From: LMUY01 sp965199005
GTDB taxonomy: Bacteria > Pseudomonadota > Alphaproteobacteria > Acetobacterales > Acetobacteraceae
Assembly: GCA_965199005.1 (NCBI GenBank)
Contig: CBDAQK010000001.1
Span: 1,860,001 to 1,924,000 of the forward strand
Length of the DNA: 64,000 nucleotides
Reading direction: 5' to 3'
Positions 21,211 to 34,027 of this stretch are shown here, in pieces. Made by a program: the position numbers and the translations under genes. Position 1 is the first letter of the stretch; each line of letters begins with the position of its first letter. The notes beneath the pieces were generated by a model that made no database searches, was not told the origin of the DNA, and saw nothing but the letters and a program-made list of their open reading frames with translations.

Positions 21211-21788
21211 ATTCGGTAGCGGAGCGTTCGGTAAGCCTGTGAAGGGTGAGGGGTGACCCCGCCTGGAGGTATCCGAAGTGCGAATGCTGACATGAGTAGC
21301 GACAAACAGTGTGAGAAACACTGTCGCCGAAAGTCCAAGGGTTCCTGCGCAAGGTTAATCCGCGCAGGGTGAGCCGGCCCCTAAGGCGAGGGCGAGAGCC
21401 GTAGTCGATGGGAACCAGTTGAATATTACTGGGCCTGCTGGAAGTGACATGTGCGAAATGTTGTCAGGGCTTACTGGATTGTCCTGGCTTTTTGAGTACA
21501 TCGGGAAATAGCTCCAGCGTATAGACCGTACCCGAAACCGACACAGGTGGACTGGTAGAGCATACCAAGGCGCTTGGGAGAACCATGCCGAAGGAACTAG
21601 GCAAATTGCTCGCGTAACTTCGGGATAAGCGAGACCCATCGTTGGGTAACCATCGGTGGGTGGCACAAAGCAGGGGGTAGCGACTGTTTAGTAAAAACAC
21701 AGGGCTGTGCGAAGTCGAGAGACGACGTATACGGTCTGACGCCTGCCCGGTGCCGGAAGGTTAAGAGGAGGTGTGCAAGCACTGAATT

Positions 21789-21879
<91 letters not shown>

Positions 21880-22307
21880 CGACTTCCCCACTGTCTCCGG
21901 CATGGGCTCAGCGAAATTGAATTCCCCGTGAAGATGCGGGGTACCCGCGGTCAGACGGAAAGACCCTATGAACCTTTACTGCAGCTTTGCAGTGGCCTCA
22001 GGGGAGAGCTGTGTAGGATAGGCGGGAGGCTTTGAAGCATGGGCGCTAGCTTGTGTGGAGCCACCCTTGAAATACCGCCCTGATCTCTTCTGATGTCTAA
22101 CCGCGTCCGGTCAGCCCGGACCGGGACCCTGCATGGTAGGCAGTTTGACTGGGGCGGTCGCCTCCCAAAGTGTAACGGAGGCGCGCGATGGTGGGCTCAG
22201 GCCGGTCGGACATCGGCTGCTGAGTGCAATGGCATAAGCCCGCCTGACTGCGAGAGCGACAGTTCGAGCAGAGACGAAAGTCGGCCATAGTGATCCGGTG
22301 GTCCCGC

Positions 22308-22343
<36 letters not shown>

Positions 22344-22375
22344 TAGGGATAACAGGCTGATCTCCCCCAAGAGTC

Positions 22376-22488
<113 letters not shown>

Positions 22489-22544
22489 GAACGTCGTGAG
22501 ACAGTTCGGTCCCTATCTGCCGTGGGTGTTGGAGACTTGAGAGG

Positions 22545-22578
<34 letters not shown>

Positions 22579-22634
22579 CACCTCTGGTGAACCGGTTGTC
22601 ACGCCAGTGGCACGGCCGGGTAGCTATGTGCGGA

Positions 22635-22666
<32 letters not shown>

Positions 22667-22898
22667 ACCCACCTCAAAACCAGGTCTCCCCGAGGGCCGT
22701 GGTAGACCACCACGTTGATAGGCCAGATGTGAAAGTGCCGTAAGGCATGCAGCTAACTGGTCCTAATCGCCCAATAGGCTCCATACACCATCATACACAG
22801 CAATCATCGCCGATACGCAAACGCCAGGCGTCAGACAACAGACGCCAAACCGCATTCACACACACCCCACCAGAACCACGTCCACAGCACTTCTGACG

Positions 22899-22924
22899 TC
22901 TGTCGTCCGAAGACTGGCGTCTGA
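22899..22924 (+). repeat. Spacer repeat directly before 5S rRNA
   Basis: TCTGTCGTCCGAAGACTGGCGTCTGA-type unit, 24 of 26 bases identical to the unit before tRNA-Ala. It lies about 12 bases before 5S. The 23S-5S spacer also contains the pair AGGCGTCAGAC / CAGACGCC near 22825-22850. Confidence 0.6.
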
Positions 22925-22935
22925 TTGGTGCTTGG

Positions 22936-23057
22936 ACGACCTGGTGGCCATGGCGGGGAGCCTACACCCGATCCCATCCCGAACTCGGCCGTGAAAACCC
23001 CCAGCGCCTATGATACTGCACCCCAAGGTGCGGGAAAGTCGGTCGCCGCCAGGTCTT
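22936..23057 (+). rRNA. 5S ribosomal RNA
   Basis: 5S rRNA of about 120 bases. The terminal helix forms between gacctgg near 22939 and ccaggtc near 23050. The diagnostic cccgatcccatcccgaactcgg block lies at 22967-22988. Ends are approximate. Confidence 0.93.
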
Positions 23058-23113
23058 CCAAACACCAACACCAATACAAACCAACAGCGCGCCCGAAAAC
23101 AAGCCGCTGATAC

Positions 23114-24755
<1,642 letters not shown>

Positions 24756-24756
<1 letters not shown>

Positions 24757-25847
24757 TGACGAAACGGCTCGGGTTGGTCGCTAGGGTGAACCTGCTCGAG
24801 TTCCCCTACGACTGGCGACGGGACAACAGGGTCTCGGCCGCCGCGCTGAAGACGTTCGTCGACGAGAAGTTGATGGCTTGGCTCGCCGCGGGCGGCCCCG
24901 CCGACGCCCGCGTGGTTTTCGTGGCCCACTCCATGGGAGGCTTGGTCGCCCGTTATTACATTGAGTGCCTGGAGGGATGGCGCCGGACCCGCCGCCTGAT
25001 CACTCTTGGGACGCCTTTTCGGGGCTCGTTGAACGCGCTCGGTTTCTTGGTCAACGGCATGGCCCGGAAGATCGGGCCGTTTTCGATTGACGCCACCGCG
25101 CCCATGCGGTCGTTCGCCTCGGTGCACCAGCTGCTCCCGACCTATCCGTGCGTCGAGGTCGACGGCGCGATGCTGCGCGTGGCCGAGGCCAATCTCGCCG
25201 GCGTCGAGCCGACGCTGGTGCAAGATGCCGCCAGGTTTCACGACGAGATAGCGTCGGCCCAGGCCGCGAACTGCAAGCTTGAAGGCTACGACCCCGGGCA
25301 TGTCGCGCCGGTGGTGTCCACGAGGCAGCCGACCTTCCAGTCGGCTTCGATTGTCGACGGCAAGCTCGTCTTGGCGCGGTCCCATTCAGGCCAGGATTCG
25401 GGGGGCGACGGCACGGTGCCGCTTGTTTCAGCCGTCCCGGTCGGCGTCGACCCCGGCCGAGCCGTCTACGTGGCAGGCAAGCACGGAGGTCTTCAGAACG
25501 AGGAGCAAGTGGGCGAATATGCCGGAGGCTTGTTGCATGCGGCTACCGTGGACTTTGATCGCTTCCGCGCCGGCAACGGCCAGGCGCAGGTCGAGTTCGA
25601 CCTGGACGACGCCTACACGGCCGACGCTCCCATCCCGCTCTCCGCGGCGGTTAGCGGAGCTTACGAGCAGCAGCTCCAAGGCGTGGCAGTCGAGACCCAG
25701 ACAGGCGCTCGCGAAACGATGGCCCTGTGGCCGAGGGGCGCAACGTTTCAGGGAGAGCTGCAGCTCCCGACGGGCGCTTGGCGCATCACGCTGTCCGGCT
25801 CGCACGCCCCGCCAGTCAGCGACATCGTGCTCGTAGCCAATGGCTGA
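24756..25847 (+). CDS. LCAT-like alpha/beta hydrolase, 5'-truncated
   Basis: Lecithin:cholesterol-acyltransferase-like lipase/esterase. The nucleophile motif is AHSMGGLVARYYIE, the acid is likely in GDGTVPLVSA and the His in AGKHGGLQNEEQV, so the catalytic residues are present. Similarity starts abruptly at LLEFPYDWRRDNR, normally more than 100 residues into the domain. The apparent TTG start at 24756 is therefore probably an artefact of a deletion that also cut the divergent recombinase. The next gene, 15 bases on, encodes a BON-CHAT protease, suggesting a two-gene operon. Role is inferred to be in a conflict or cell-death cassette. Confidence 0.75.
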
Positions 25848-25862
25848 CACCAGGATCCGCGG

Positions 25863-27740
25863 ATGACGGACGACTTCGATTTTAGCCCAGCGGGGCGGAG
25901 CTGGTCAGGCGTGGTGGAACTCGAAAGGCTCGTCCGCGCCGAACTCGATGCCGCTTGGCCGACCGAGCTGCTGGATTTCCACTTGTCCCTGTGCGGGGAC
26001 GTCGTCGTAGTTTCGGGCCAAGTCGCGAGCGAACAGGCAAAAGCATCTGCGACCCGCGCGCTCCTCGCCTACGACAGCGTCTTCAAAATCCAGAACGACT
26101 TGGAGGTCACCGGCTTCTTCGCTCCTGCTGCATCGGACGACGACGAGGCGCTTTTCGACGCCGCCGACAAAAAAGACGCGACATCCGTGGGCGGCCTGCC
26201 CCGCGACCCTGCTGCCCCGGTGCTTCGGCCTACGTCGCCCGGCGCGGCTGCGGGGACCACGGTAACCAGGCACCCTGCCTTGGACGTCGCCGGGGAGGTG
26301 CTCGTCGGGAAGACGATCGAGATTTCCGTCGACCTTCAAGCCGAAGCTCCTGACGCGCAAGTCGGAAGCCCGATCGGGCTGGAAGCCGACCCGGGCTGGC
26401 AGATCCTGCTCGTGGACGTCAAGATCGTATCGGGGCAGCTCGAGGGCGTAGAGCCGGCCGATGGCGTCGTTGTGGTAAGGCGGGACGGACCCACGACCCC
26501 TGCCCGGTTCACCGCGACCGTGTCGGCGCAGGCGGCGGTGGACGGCTCCGTGCGTATTGCCGCGTCGTTCATGCACGGGACGAGGCTGTGCGGCATGGCG
26601 GAGAAGGCGGTCCCGCTCGGAAAGCAGACCGAAGCCGGAAAGGCGGAGCCCGCCGGCCGCGGTGCAGCGGCTGGACGGAAGGGCATCGTCCTTGGGCAGG
26701 CGGGCGGCCCCACCATGACGGTGAACATCCATTCGGTCGGCAGCGGGCGGCTGGTCTGGCACTGGACGACCTTCCCGCGATTGAGGGGACCCGGGCTCGC
26801 GACGACAGGGGAAGTGCTGGTCGAGAAGGCCCAAGAGTACGCGGCTGGCCTGCTTGCGGCGTGCCCGGGATATGGGCCGGATCAGTCCAGGCGTCGCATG
26901 CGGGCCATCGGGGAGCAGATGTGGCAGCGCGCGCCGGGTTCGTTCCGGGTAAGCTATCGCGAGCTGCGAGCCGCGTTGGGCCCGAGCTTCCCGATACAAT
27001 TTTTCAGCGCCGACCCTTACGTGCCTTGGGAAATGATGCGCCCTTCGCTGCAAGACGTCCCCGGGGCCGACCACCTTTTCATCGACCATCCCGTGGCCCG
27101 GTGGCCGCTATCCAGCGAGAGCATGCTTGTCACGCCGCTTCCGGCCTGACGAATCGAATCGTATGTCCCGGACTATCTAGGAGGAGCGACGCTTCCGGCA
27201 GCGCGGCGGGAGCAGGCCTGGCTCATGGAGACGCTCGGCGCCAACAAGGCCACGCCTTGCCGGGCAGGGTTCATCGCCCTGATGGAAGACGGGTCGGATG
27301 TCGGGATGGTCCATTTCGCGGGCCACGGGAAAGCGGACACGGGCAGGCGGGACGGCGGGCTTGGGATGGAGGACGGCCCCGTCGTGCTCGACGACATCCT
27401 ACAGGGCGGCGTGAAGCTGGGGCATTCATGCAACAGCCTCGTGGTGCTGAACGCCTGCGAGGCTGCCGACCAGCAGAGCGCGCTGGGGTTCGTAGAGGGT
27501 TGGGGACCCGGCTTGGCCCGGCAAGGCTTCGGAGCGGTCATAGCTGCGCTCTGGCGGGTGAAGGACGAGGTATCGGCCGACTTCATGATCTCGGCCTTGA
27601 GCGGGCTGGCTTGCGAGGGCCGCACGTTCGGGGAGTCGGTGGCGGCGGCGAGGGCCTCGACGGCTGACGCTTCCGCCACGGCTTTCGCCTACATTGCCTA
27701 CGGTGACGTGATGGCAGCCATGGCCGAGATCACACGCTGA
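25863..27740 (+). pseudogene. BON-CHAT caspase-like protease gene split by one in-frame UGA
   Basis: One reading frame of 626 codons interrupted only by TGA at 27147-27149. The N-terminal part has a BON-type domain (about 12-75; ELERLVRAELDAAW, DVVVVSGQVASEQAK), a low-complexity linker, a beta domain, and the start of a CHAT domain (VPWEMMRPS). After the stop the same frame continues with YVPDYLGGATLPAAREEQAW, the catalytic His in VHFAGHGKAD and Cys in LNACEAADQQ. Frame and catalytic residues are otherwise intact, and the stop context is UGAC. It may be a recent nonsense mutation or a read-through product. CHAT proteases occur in bacterial conflict systems, often next to lipases or other proteases. 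Confidence 0.8.
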
Positions 27741-28317
27741 CGACGCTGGGCACGTCGACGCGGATCGCGGCGGGGATGCCTACCGCCACTTCGTTCCAGA
27801 TGTCGTTCGCCGTCTCGGGCGTGCGGATCGACGCGATCAAGCTGAAGCGGACGGTCCGGTCCTCGGGCAGCAAGGCGGGCCTGTCTCTCCACCATCCCCT
27901 GATCGGCGCGACCGACACGCCTCGCCGGCCTTCGAGCATGTAGGCCGGGCCGCGCCAGACGTCCTGGTGAGCGATCCCCCGCGCCTTGTGCCTTGCGCCG
28001 AGCAGCCACCCGGGGTCATCCGCGACACTGGATTCCGCGCCCGCTGCGATTGCGAGGTTGAGGCGACTCTGCGCGGCCAAGTCGCTTTCCTCGTAACGCT
28101 GGAAATCGAAGCGGAGACGATGCGAGGCGTAGCGCGGAAGCTCACCCAATGCTGCTAGCTGTCTGGCTAGGCTGCTAATCGAGAGCCTGGGCAACCTCCT
28201 GATCAGCTTCGCTATGGCGAATTCGTGATCCATTAGACGGGCGCTGGCACGGAAGTTCCGATCGGGGCCAATGGAGAGTTCCTCCTGGCGTGGTTGCTTC
28301 CGACCAATTGTCGTCAC
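27730..28317 (-). CDS. Unknown protein, possibly peptidase C-terminal fragment
   Basis: 195-residue frame convergent with the CHAT gene, overlapping it by 11 bases. I do not recognise it with confidence. The C-terminal stretch (VWRGPAYMLEGRRGVSVAPI, GWWRDRP, then RFSLIASIRTPE) loosely resembles the tail of subtilisin-like proteases that sit beside CHAT or AAA genes in conflict cassettes, but no Ser/His/Asp catalytic motif is present. It could be a truncated remnant. An inner ATG near 28233 is an alternative start. The 28318-28484 gap is AT-richer and holds nothing I can name. Confidence 0.45.
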   Translation of the reverse strand: MTTIGRKQPRQEELSIGPDRNFRASARLMDHEFAIAKLIRRLPRLSISSLARQLAALGELPRYASHRLRFDFQRYEESDLAAQSRLNLAIAAGAESSVADDPGWLLGARHKARGIAHQDVWRGPAYMLEGRRGVSVAPIRGWWRDRPALLPEDRTVRFSLIASIRTPETANDIWNEVAVGIPAAIRVDVPSVVSV

Positions 28318-28484
28318 AGACGGGCGGCGCGGGCGTGCTCAAGAGCGGACACTCAGTATGGTGCGCAATTCAAGAATTTCAGTAAGGTGGTTAGTTGGCG
28401 ACAATTCAGTTGATATAGGTCGCTAATCAAGTTGGCATATTCATCTGTGTGATCGTAGAGCCCCCTCTTCATGTGCTGTAACCG

Positions 28485-29525
28485 TTACATCGCTTGTCCC
28501 CGCGCCCTCCACTCAGAAGGCGGCATGCCCGCCCACAATGAGAAGGCCCGTGTAAAAACCGAGGTCTCAGCGAAGCCGACGATTGAAGCGATGTCGCGCA
28601 CGGTGAGCTTGGTTCCCAAGAGGAAGTGTCTGGCCAGTCCGTAGCGTGCATTGTCGAGAAGGTCCTGAAAGCTCACCGTGTGCTCCGCTAGGCGTCTTTG
28701 GAGGGTTCGTTCGGAGTAGCCGAGCACGGCTGCAATTTTGGCGCCCGAAACCTCGCCCGTGAGCAGACCCATGCTAATGGCGCGTCGGACCTGGGTCACC
28801 ACATCGTTCGGACCCGCCAACTGGTAGGCGGCGACCAGCTTTTCGAGGGAACTACGTTCATCCGAATTGGCGCCATACACCGGGCGTTCCAGCCATGATT
28901 CTGGAATGGATACGCCGGTATGTTTAGCATCAAAACGCACCCTGGTCTTGAAAAACAAGAGATAGGGAGCCTCATCGGACGGGCGTGTCCGTGACACCGA
29001 AACCTGCACGCCAGAGAGGTTGTCGGAGTTCAGGAGGCTGCAGACGATGCCAAAAGCTGCCGCGGCTGCACCGTCATAGATTTGGCCCACTGCACCGAAG
29101 CCGTGCTGATAAACGGTGTAACCGAACAACGCCCGGCCCTTCCGCCGAAACAGATAAACGGTCGAGCCACGCGCGTGCCTATGCTGGTTTGTCACCAAAT
29201 CCATCAGCGCCACGCCCAAGGTGGGCGCCGAACTCATGAGCTTACCGATGACGCCCAGCGTGCTGACATCAATCTGCTGACCGACGAGAAGACCAAAATG
29301 GAGACACCGTGTCGCCGTAGAGGACAGATCCAGCAGAGGTCACGACGCCTTCAAGCGCGCTGGTCGGTTCATGACGGCATATGGGATCGTCGCTTCGGGA
29401 TCATCCAGGTCGTGCGGATCCAGCCCGGCTTCCGCAAGGACAGCAGCGGGAGCGACGCCGAACTTCCGCAGCAATCCTGGCACGACCGCGAGAAATCCAA
29501 CCCGTTGGCGAGTGGGGGCGGTTCG
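28485..29525 (-). pseudogene. AraC-family regulator, disrupted near its N-terminus
   Basis: Transcription factor with an AraC-type ligand-binding N-terminal domain and two C-terminal helix-turn-helix motifs (SERTLQRRLAEHTVSFQDLL, then VRDIASIVGFAETSVFTRAF). A 250-residue open frame starts at 29237, but the same frame upstream still encodes family sequence: LLRKFGVAPAAVLAEAGLD, IPYAVMNR, then CLHFGLLVGQQ. These are interrupted at 29340-29342 by TGA. An excess of about nine codons between MNR and LLDLSS suggests a 27-base insertion carrying the stop. The 5' end is open to about 29525 with no clear start codon. Probably non-functional. Confidence 0.75.
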
Positions 29526-31294
29526 TCAGTCTTGTAACGCACTAAAAGTCATCAGTTACCAAATCTTTAAGCCTGGCGCGATTTATCAACGCCATTTTTT
29601 ACGATGCCAGCTATAGGGTCGCAAGAGACAAAGTTACGTCTAAAACCGATCCGCGGCTCTCGCCATCGAAACGCATTGGCTGCGATCTTTGGGGAGTGAA
29701 GCAATGCCTACGTCAGCAGCGCATGATGGTGATAAGCATCACGGCCTAGGCGATCTCTTTGGTGACGGCAACGGAGATACTTACTCTTCTCCAGTTGATG
29801 CTTCGGGATTTGGTGCAAACTTCTTCAATAGCTGGGTCGACCTCGAATATAAGAACTTTGCATCACATCCATCCCACAGCCAAAGTTCGTCCACAACCGC
29901 CTCAAGTACTGCCTCTACCAACATGGACGCTTCTAACGCCGATACGCCCTTGTTCGCGGACAGCAATGTCCAAACTGTATCGTTAGCGTCCTCGCCTGCC
30001 GTTCAGAACACTACCCCCACTGGCTCAACCATGAACGACGAGGTCACCTACCTCAGCGGTGTTACCAGTACCGGTACAGTAGCGGCCATCAGTGGCGAGA
30101 CATGGAACGGCGATGGCTCGGATTCTAGCAACCCCGACGCCGTTGCGACTTACAACAAACGACGTCCATCGCCTCGAAATGGGGTGCGAGCGAAACGCCT
30201 GGCACCGCCGGTGGCACGCAGACCTACTACTTCGACCCCGGCTCCAACTGGACGCCCAGCGAGGAGGCTCTGCTGGGCGGTGGGCTGGCACTCTGGTCGG
30301 CCGAGTCAAACATCCAGTGGGTCCAGACCAACACCGCAGCCGGTGCCACGGTCGACTTCATCCGCGGCAACACCGGCAGCGAGTTTGAGACTGCCCCGAC
30401 CAAAGGCAATGTCCCCATCGGCGGAACGACGCTGGCCAGCCAGGGCCCGGGCGCCAGCATCAACGTCACGACGAACTTGCCCGGGTCCGGCTTCGGACCG
30501 CTCAGCTTTGCATCCGATACCTATCCGATCGACGCCCTGGTCCACGAGGAAGGGCACCTCATGGGATTCTATCATGGGGGCCCCTACAACGTCGACGTGA
30601 ACTCGGCGACCCAGCAGTTCAGCCCCTACGACGTGCGGCTCTACACGATCATGTCGTATATCGATCCGCAGGATACGACGGCCAAATACTACAGCAGCTA
30701 TTCCGGCCTGGGCACGTCGTGGAACAACAACGAGCCGACGACCCCGCAGATGCTGGACATCCTCGCAGCGCAGCGCCTCTACGGAGCGCCGACCGCCGCG
30801 AATACGCCGCTCAACGGCGGCCAGATCTTCGGCTTCGACACCAATATCACCGGTCTGATCGCACCGTTCTTCGACTTCACCATCAACACGAACCCGGTCG
30901 TGACGCTGTTCGACATCGGCACCGGCAACACGCTCGACCTGACAGGCTATAACACTGCTGAGAAGGTCAATCTGAACCCAGGCACGTTCAGCAGTTTCGA
31001 TGGGATGGTCAACAATCTAGGCATCGCATTCAATACGGCCATTGACAATTTCGTTGGTGGCACCGGTGGTGCCGAAGTCATCACAAACCAGGATGCCGAC
31101 ACCATTACCGGCAACGGGACTGGCAACATGGTCGACTTTGCGGGCACGTTTGCGAGTTACGTCGTCTCGATGATCAATGCGGCGGAGGTCACGGTGACCA
31201 ATGCGGCCACCGGCATTCTAGACACACTCAACGATATTCAAACGCTGACCTTTACCGATCAGTCGGTGCCACCACCATCACATCGCCGGGCCCT

Positions 31295-31426
31295 ACTGAC
31301 AGCATTGCGTGCTATGCTCGAGAGACGCGCATCCTGACCGTCCGTGGTGAAGTGCCGGTCGAGGCATTGCAAGCCGGCGACCTCGTCGTCACCTTTGCCG
31401 GCCAAGGCCCCGTCTTGAAGCCAATC
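31295..31426 (+). repeat. 132-bp direct repeat, copy 1
   Basis: Identical to 31468-31599 over 132 bases (offset 173). It covers the first 40 or so codons of the Hint domain, including the catalytic cysteine codon. Copy 1 is followed by gctgggTGA and so is a truncated Hint start. Confidence 0.9.
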
Positions 31427-31467
31427 GCTGGGTGACCAATGCGGCCACCGGGCCATCGCCGATGCAG

Positions 31468-31599
31468 ACTGACAGCATTGCGTGCTATGCTCGAGAGACG
31501 CGCATCCTGACCGTCCGTGGTGAAGTGCCGGTCGAGGCATTGCAAGCCGGCGACCTCGTCGTCACCTTTGCCGGCCAAGGCCCCGTCTTGAAGCCAATC
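31468..31599 (+). repeat. 132-bp direct repeat, copy 2
   Basis: Second, functional-looking copy, continuous with the rest of the Hint domain. The 41-base segment between the copies contains gtgaccaatgcggccaccgg, itself a copy of 31194-31213, so the duplication had at least two steps. Confidence 0.9.
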
Positions 31600-32588
31600 C
31601 GCTGGATGGGCCATCGCCGGATTGACCTTTGCCGCCATCCTGACCCAGAGAATACCCATCCGGTTCGCTTCCGGGCAGGGTCGATGGGTGAAGGGCTTCC
31701 GCACCGCGATCTATTGGTGAGCCCCAATCACCGGATGCACGTCGATGGCACGCTGGTAACCGCGATCGAGTTGGTCAACGGCGCCAGCATCGTGCAGGAA
31801 AGCCCTGACGCCCTGGAATATTGGCACATCGAACTGGACGCCCACGACCTGGTGCTGGCCGAAGGGATGCAAGCCGAAACCTACGTGGATACCGGCAACC
31901 GCAATGCGTTCGAGAACGCCGCCATGGTGGCGCTGCACCCGGCCCTGGATGGGGACGTGCACGAGCCGTGCAGGCCCTATGCAGGCGTCAGCTCGGCAAC
32001 CCGTGAACGCTTGGTCGCCCGGGCAGAAGCCATGGGCTGGACGCGCAACGTCGAGCCCATGCCTTGGCTGGAGGCGAACGGTCAACGGATCGAGCCCGTC
32101 CGCCGCGGCGACCGCGTCCGGTTCACGCTTCCTGGCGCATGCGACCGCGTCCGGCTCTGCTCGCGGTCCACTCGTCCCTGGGACGTCGATCCGCACTCAG
32201 GTGACCGCCGACGGCTTGGGCTAAAGCTGCACTACTTTGCGGTCGGAGTGCCGCGCAGCCTTCGGGCGGTGGCACTGGACTCACCACATTTTACCGATGG
32301 ATTCGATCGCCTTGAGACGGATGAAACGGGCCATACCTGGCGCTGGACGACAGGCAGCGCTGTGCTTCCTCTCGCCGCGCTGGAACCCGGCAAAGTCATC
32401 AAGGTGGTGGAGATCGCCTTCGACCAAGCGCTGCCGATGTGGGTCGCTTCCTCTACGATCTCCGGTGGTGAGGCTTACGAAACGGACGGGCTGAGTAGGG
32501 TAGGGTAGTGGTTAGTCGCCTCACCACTAAGATGATGGACGATCGCTGAGCGTTCTCACGACGACGTAGCGACGATCCCAGGTCACCC

Positions 32589-32795
32589 ATGCTCAAGTGG
32601 GCAATTGCTGTCTTGATGGTGCTCATGGCTCTAGGCGCCCTTGGATTTGTAGAGCAAGAGCCAGCAAATCCTCAAACATGCGCGCTTGCTATTGCCCAAG
32701 AGGTGTCTGGGGTGTTCGCCAAATCGTCGCAGGGTGAGAGGAATGGGACTCTTTCGCGAGAGATTGCAGCGCAGATGCGTCAGTGTGGCAACTAG
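32589..32795 (+). CDS. Small secreted or membrane protein, unknown
   Basis: 68 residues from the ATG at 32589. A hydrophobic N-terminal segment (MLKWAIAVLMVLMALGALGF) is followed by a short polar part with two cysteines. No family is recognised. AGG lies eight bases upstream. It stands alone between the Hint gene and an insertion sequence, so expression is uncertain. Confidence 0.4.
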   Translation: MLKWAIAVLMVLMALGALGFVEQEPANPQTCALAIAQEVSGVFAKSSQGERNGTLSREIAAQMRQCGN

Positions 32796-32872
32796 CCGAT
32801 GGATAGGCTCTGGCGCTTCGTTTGCAGATCACAATCCCGCTTTCTGGCTCTAACAGAACCGATGAGAGGCTA

Positions 32873-33791
32873 GGGCCTGTTCGCATTTTGTGATTTGCGA
32901 GATTCTCTGATGCCTCCGATTCGCGGGGGTTTTCGGGGGCGTGTTGATGCAAGTCTTGACGGATGCACAGTGGGACAAGTTTGAAGTAGCCATTGCGGCG
33001 GCGGCAATCCGAGGTTCCCGGCCGCGCAAAGAGGATCGCCAGACCATCGAGGCTATCATCTGGCGGCTCGACAACGGTGCGAAGTGGCGCTCGATCCCGG
33101 CCGAGCTTGGAGACTGGCATCACGCCTACCTGCGGTTCCGGCGTTGGACACTGGCCGGTGTGTGGGACCGTATCCTGGCCCACCTCTCATCTGAGGGAGA
33201 CACCAAACTCGGCTTTGCCTGCATCGACGGCACGATCGCGCGGGCGCACCAAAAAGCTGCTGGCGCACGCCGGAGCAAGCGCACCAGCAAATAAGTCCAT
33301 CGAGTCTGCGACTCATGTGCAGCACCACGCTTGATACTCAGGCACTCGGCCGGTCAAGAGGCGGGCTGGGCACCAAGATCGTCGGACTCTGCGACGCCGC
33401 TGGCCGGCTGCTCGACTTCATACTGGTGCCCGGTCAGGCACACGAACTTGCTCCGTCGCTGCTGTTGCTCAAGCGCCTACCCACCTCGCCGACCTATGCT
33501 TTGGCCGACATGGCCTGCGACGCCCTCCAATTCCGTACGGCCGCGCAAGCAATGGGCACCATCCCCGTCGTGCCCTCGCGCAAGGGCGCAAAAGAGCCCA
33601 AGCCTTGCCCGTCCTACATCTACCGCCACCGCAACCTCATCGAACGCTGCTGGAGCCGCCTCAAAGAGCGGCGGGCGATCGCAACACGCTACGACAAGAC
33701 CGCATATGCTACGCCGCAGGCGTTGCCATCGCCGCGTCCCTGGACTGGATCAAGGCCACCCTGTAACCAAAACTCAAATGCGACCAGGCCC
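32873..33791 (+). mobile_element. IS5-family insertion sequence, 919 bp
   Basis: Terminal inverted repeats GGGCCTGTTCGCATTTTG at the left and, read from the right end, GGGCCTGGTCGCATTTGAG. The flanking TA dinucleotides on both sides fit a 2-bp target duplication. Size and transposase fit the IS5 family (IS427-like group inferred). The transposase is broken, so the element is probably immobile. Confidence 0.85.
32947..33776 (+). pseudogene. IS5-family transposase, frameshifted
   Basis: DDE transposase in pieces. The first frame (to 33294) has the N-terminal domain (LTDAQWDKFE, IIWRLDNGAKWRSIPAELG) and the first catalytic Asp in FACIDGTIARAHQ. About 45 extra bases plus a stop separate it from QALGRSRGGLGTKI, where the second frame continues with the second Asp in LADMACDA and the Glu region YRHRNLIERCWSRLKERR. 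A last shift is needed to reach the C-terminal ASLDWIKATL and the TAA at 33774. The overlapping two-frame structure is not the programmed type, because the junction has inserted sequence. Confidence 0.8.
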
Positions 33792-34027
33792 TAGTACTCT
33801 CACTCAACAATACCACTCCGTCAAACGGCGATTGACAGAGGGAGACAACTCGATCGCCAGTAACCGGCGGGTGGTAGTCGTACCCCAAACCAGGTTGGAA
33901 TGGCACGATAGCCTGAGTGCCCGGGAGGCTGTTTTCTCTGCCGATATTTGCCGAAACTGCGGTGCGAAATCAGCGTGCTATTTTACGTGTCGCGCATGAC
34001 TTCCGACCCGGCGCGTGCAGAGCAAAT

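Larger units (their letters stand above)
29704..32508 (+). pseudogene. M10-type metalloprotease fused to Hint domain, decayed
   Basis: Large secreted-type protein in pieces. ATG 29704 follows GGGGAG. The first frame encodes a Ser/Thr-rich leader and shifts near 30160 in caaacg (one A missing), after which GGTQTYYFDPGSNW leads to a metzincin zinc site HEEGHLMGFYH and the Met-turn YTIMSY. Repeats and a beta region follow. A second shift near 31268 and a 132-bp duplication precede the intact Hint (hedgehog/intein) module from 31468: SIACYARETRILTVRG, LVSPNHRMHVDG, LAEGMQAETYVDTGNRN. Hint domains of this kind are frequent in Acetobacteraceae exported proteins. As it stands it cannot make one protein. 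Confidence 0.82.

Noticed and set aside
27147..27149. UGA in the CHAT gene as a selenocysteine codon
   Set aside because: No selenocysteine insertion-like hairpin was seen just downstream, the position is between domains rather than at the catalytic Cys, and no family precedent is known to me.
32947..33776. Programmed frameshift producing the IS5-family transposase
   Set aside because: The junction contains about 45 bases of extra sequence with a stop and a further shift near the end, which is decay rather than a slippery-site arrangement.
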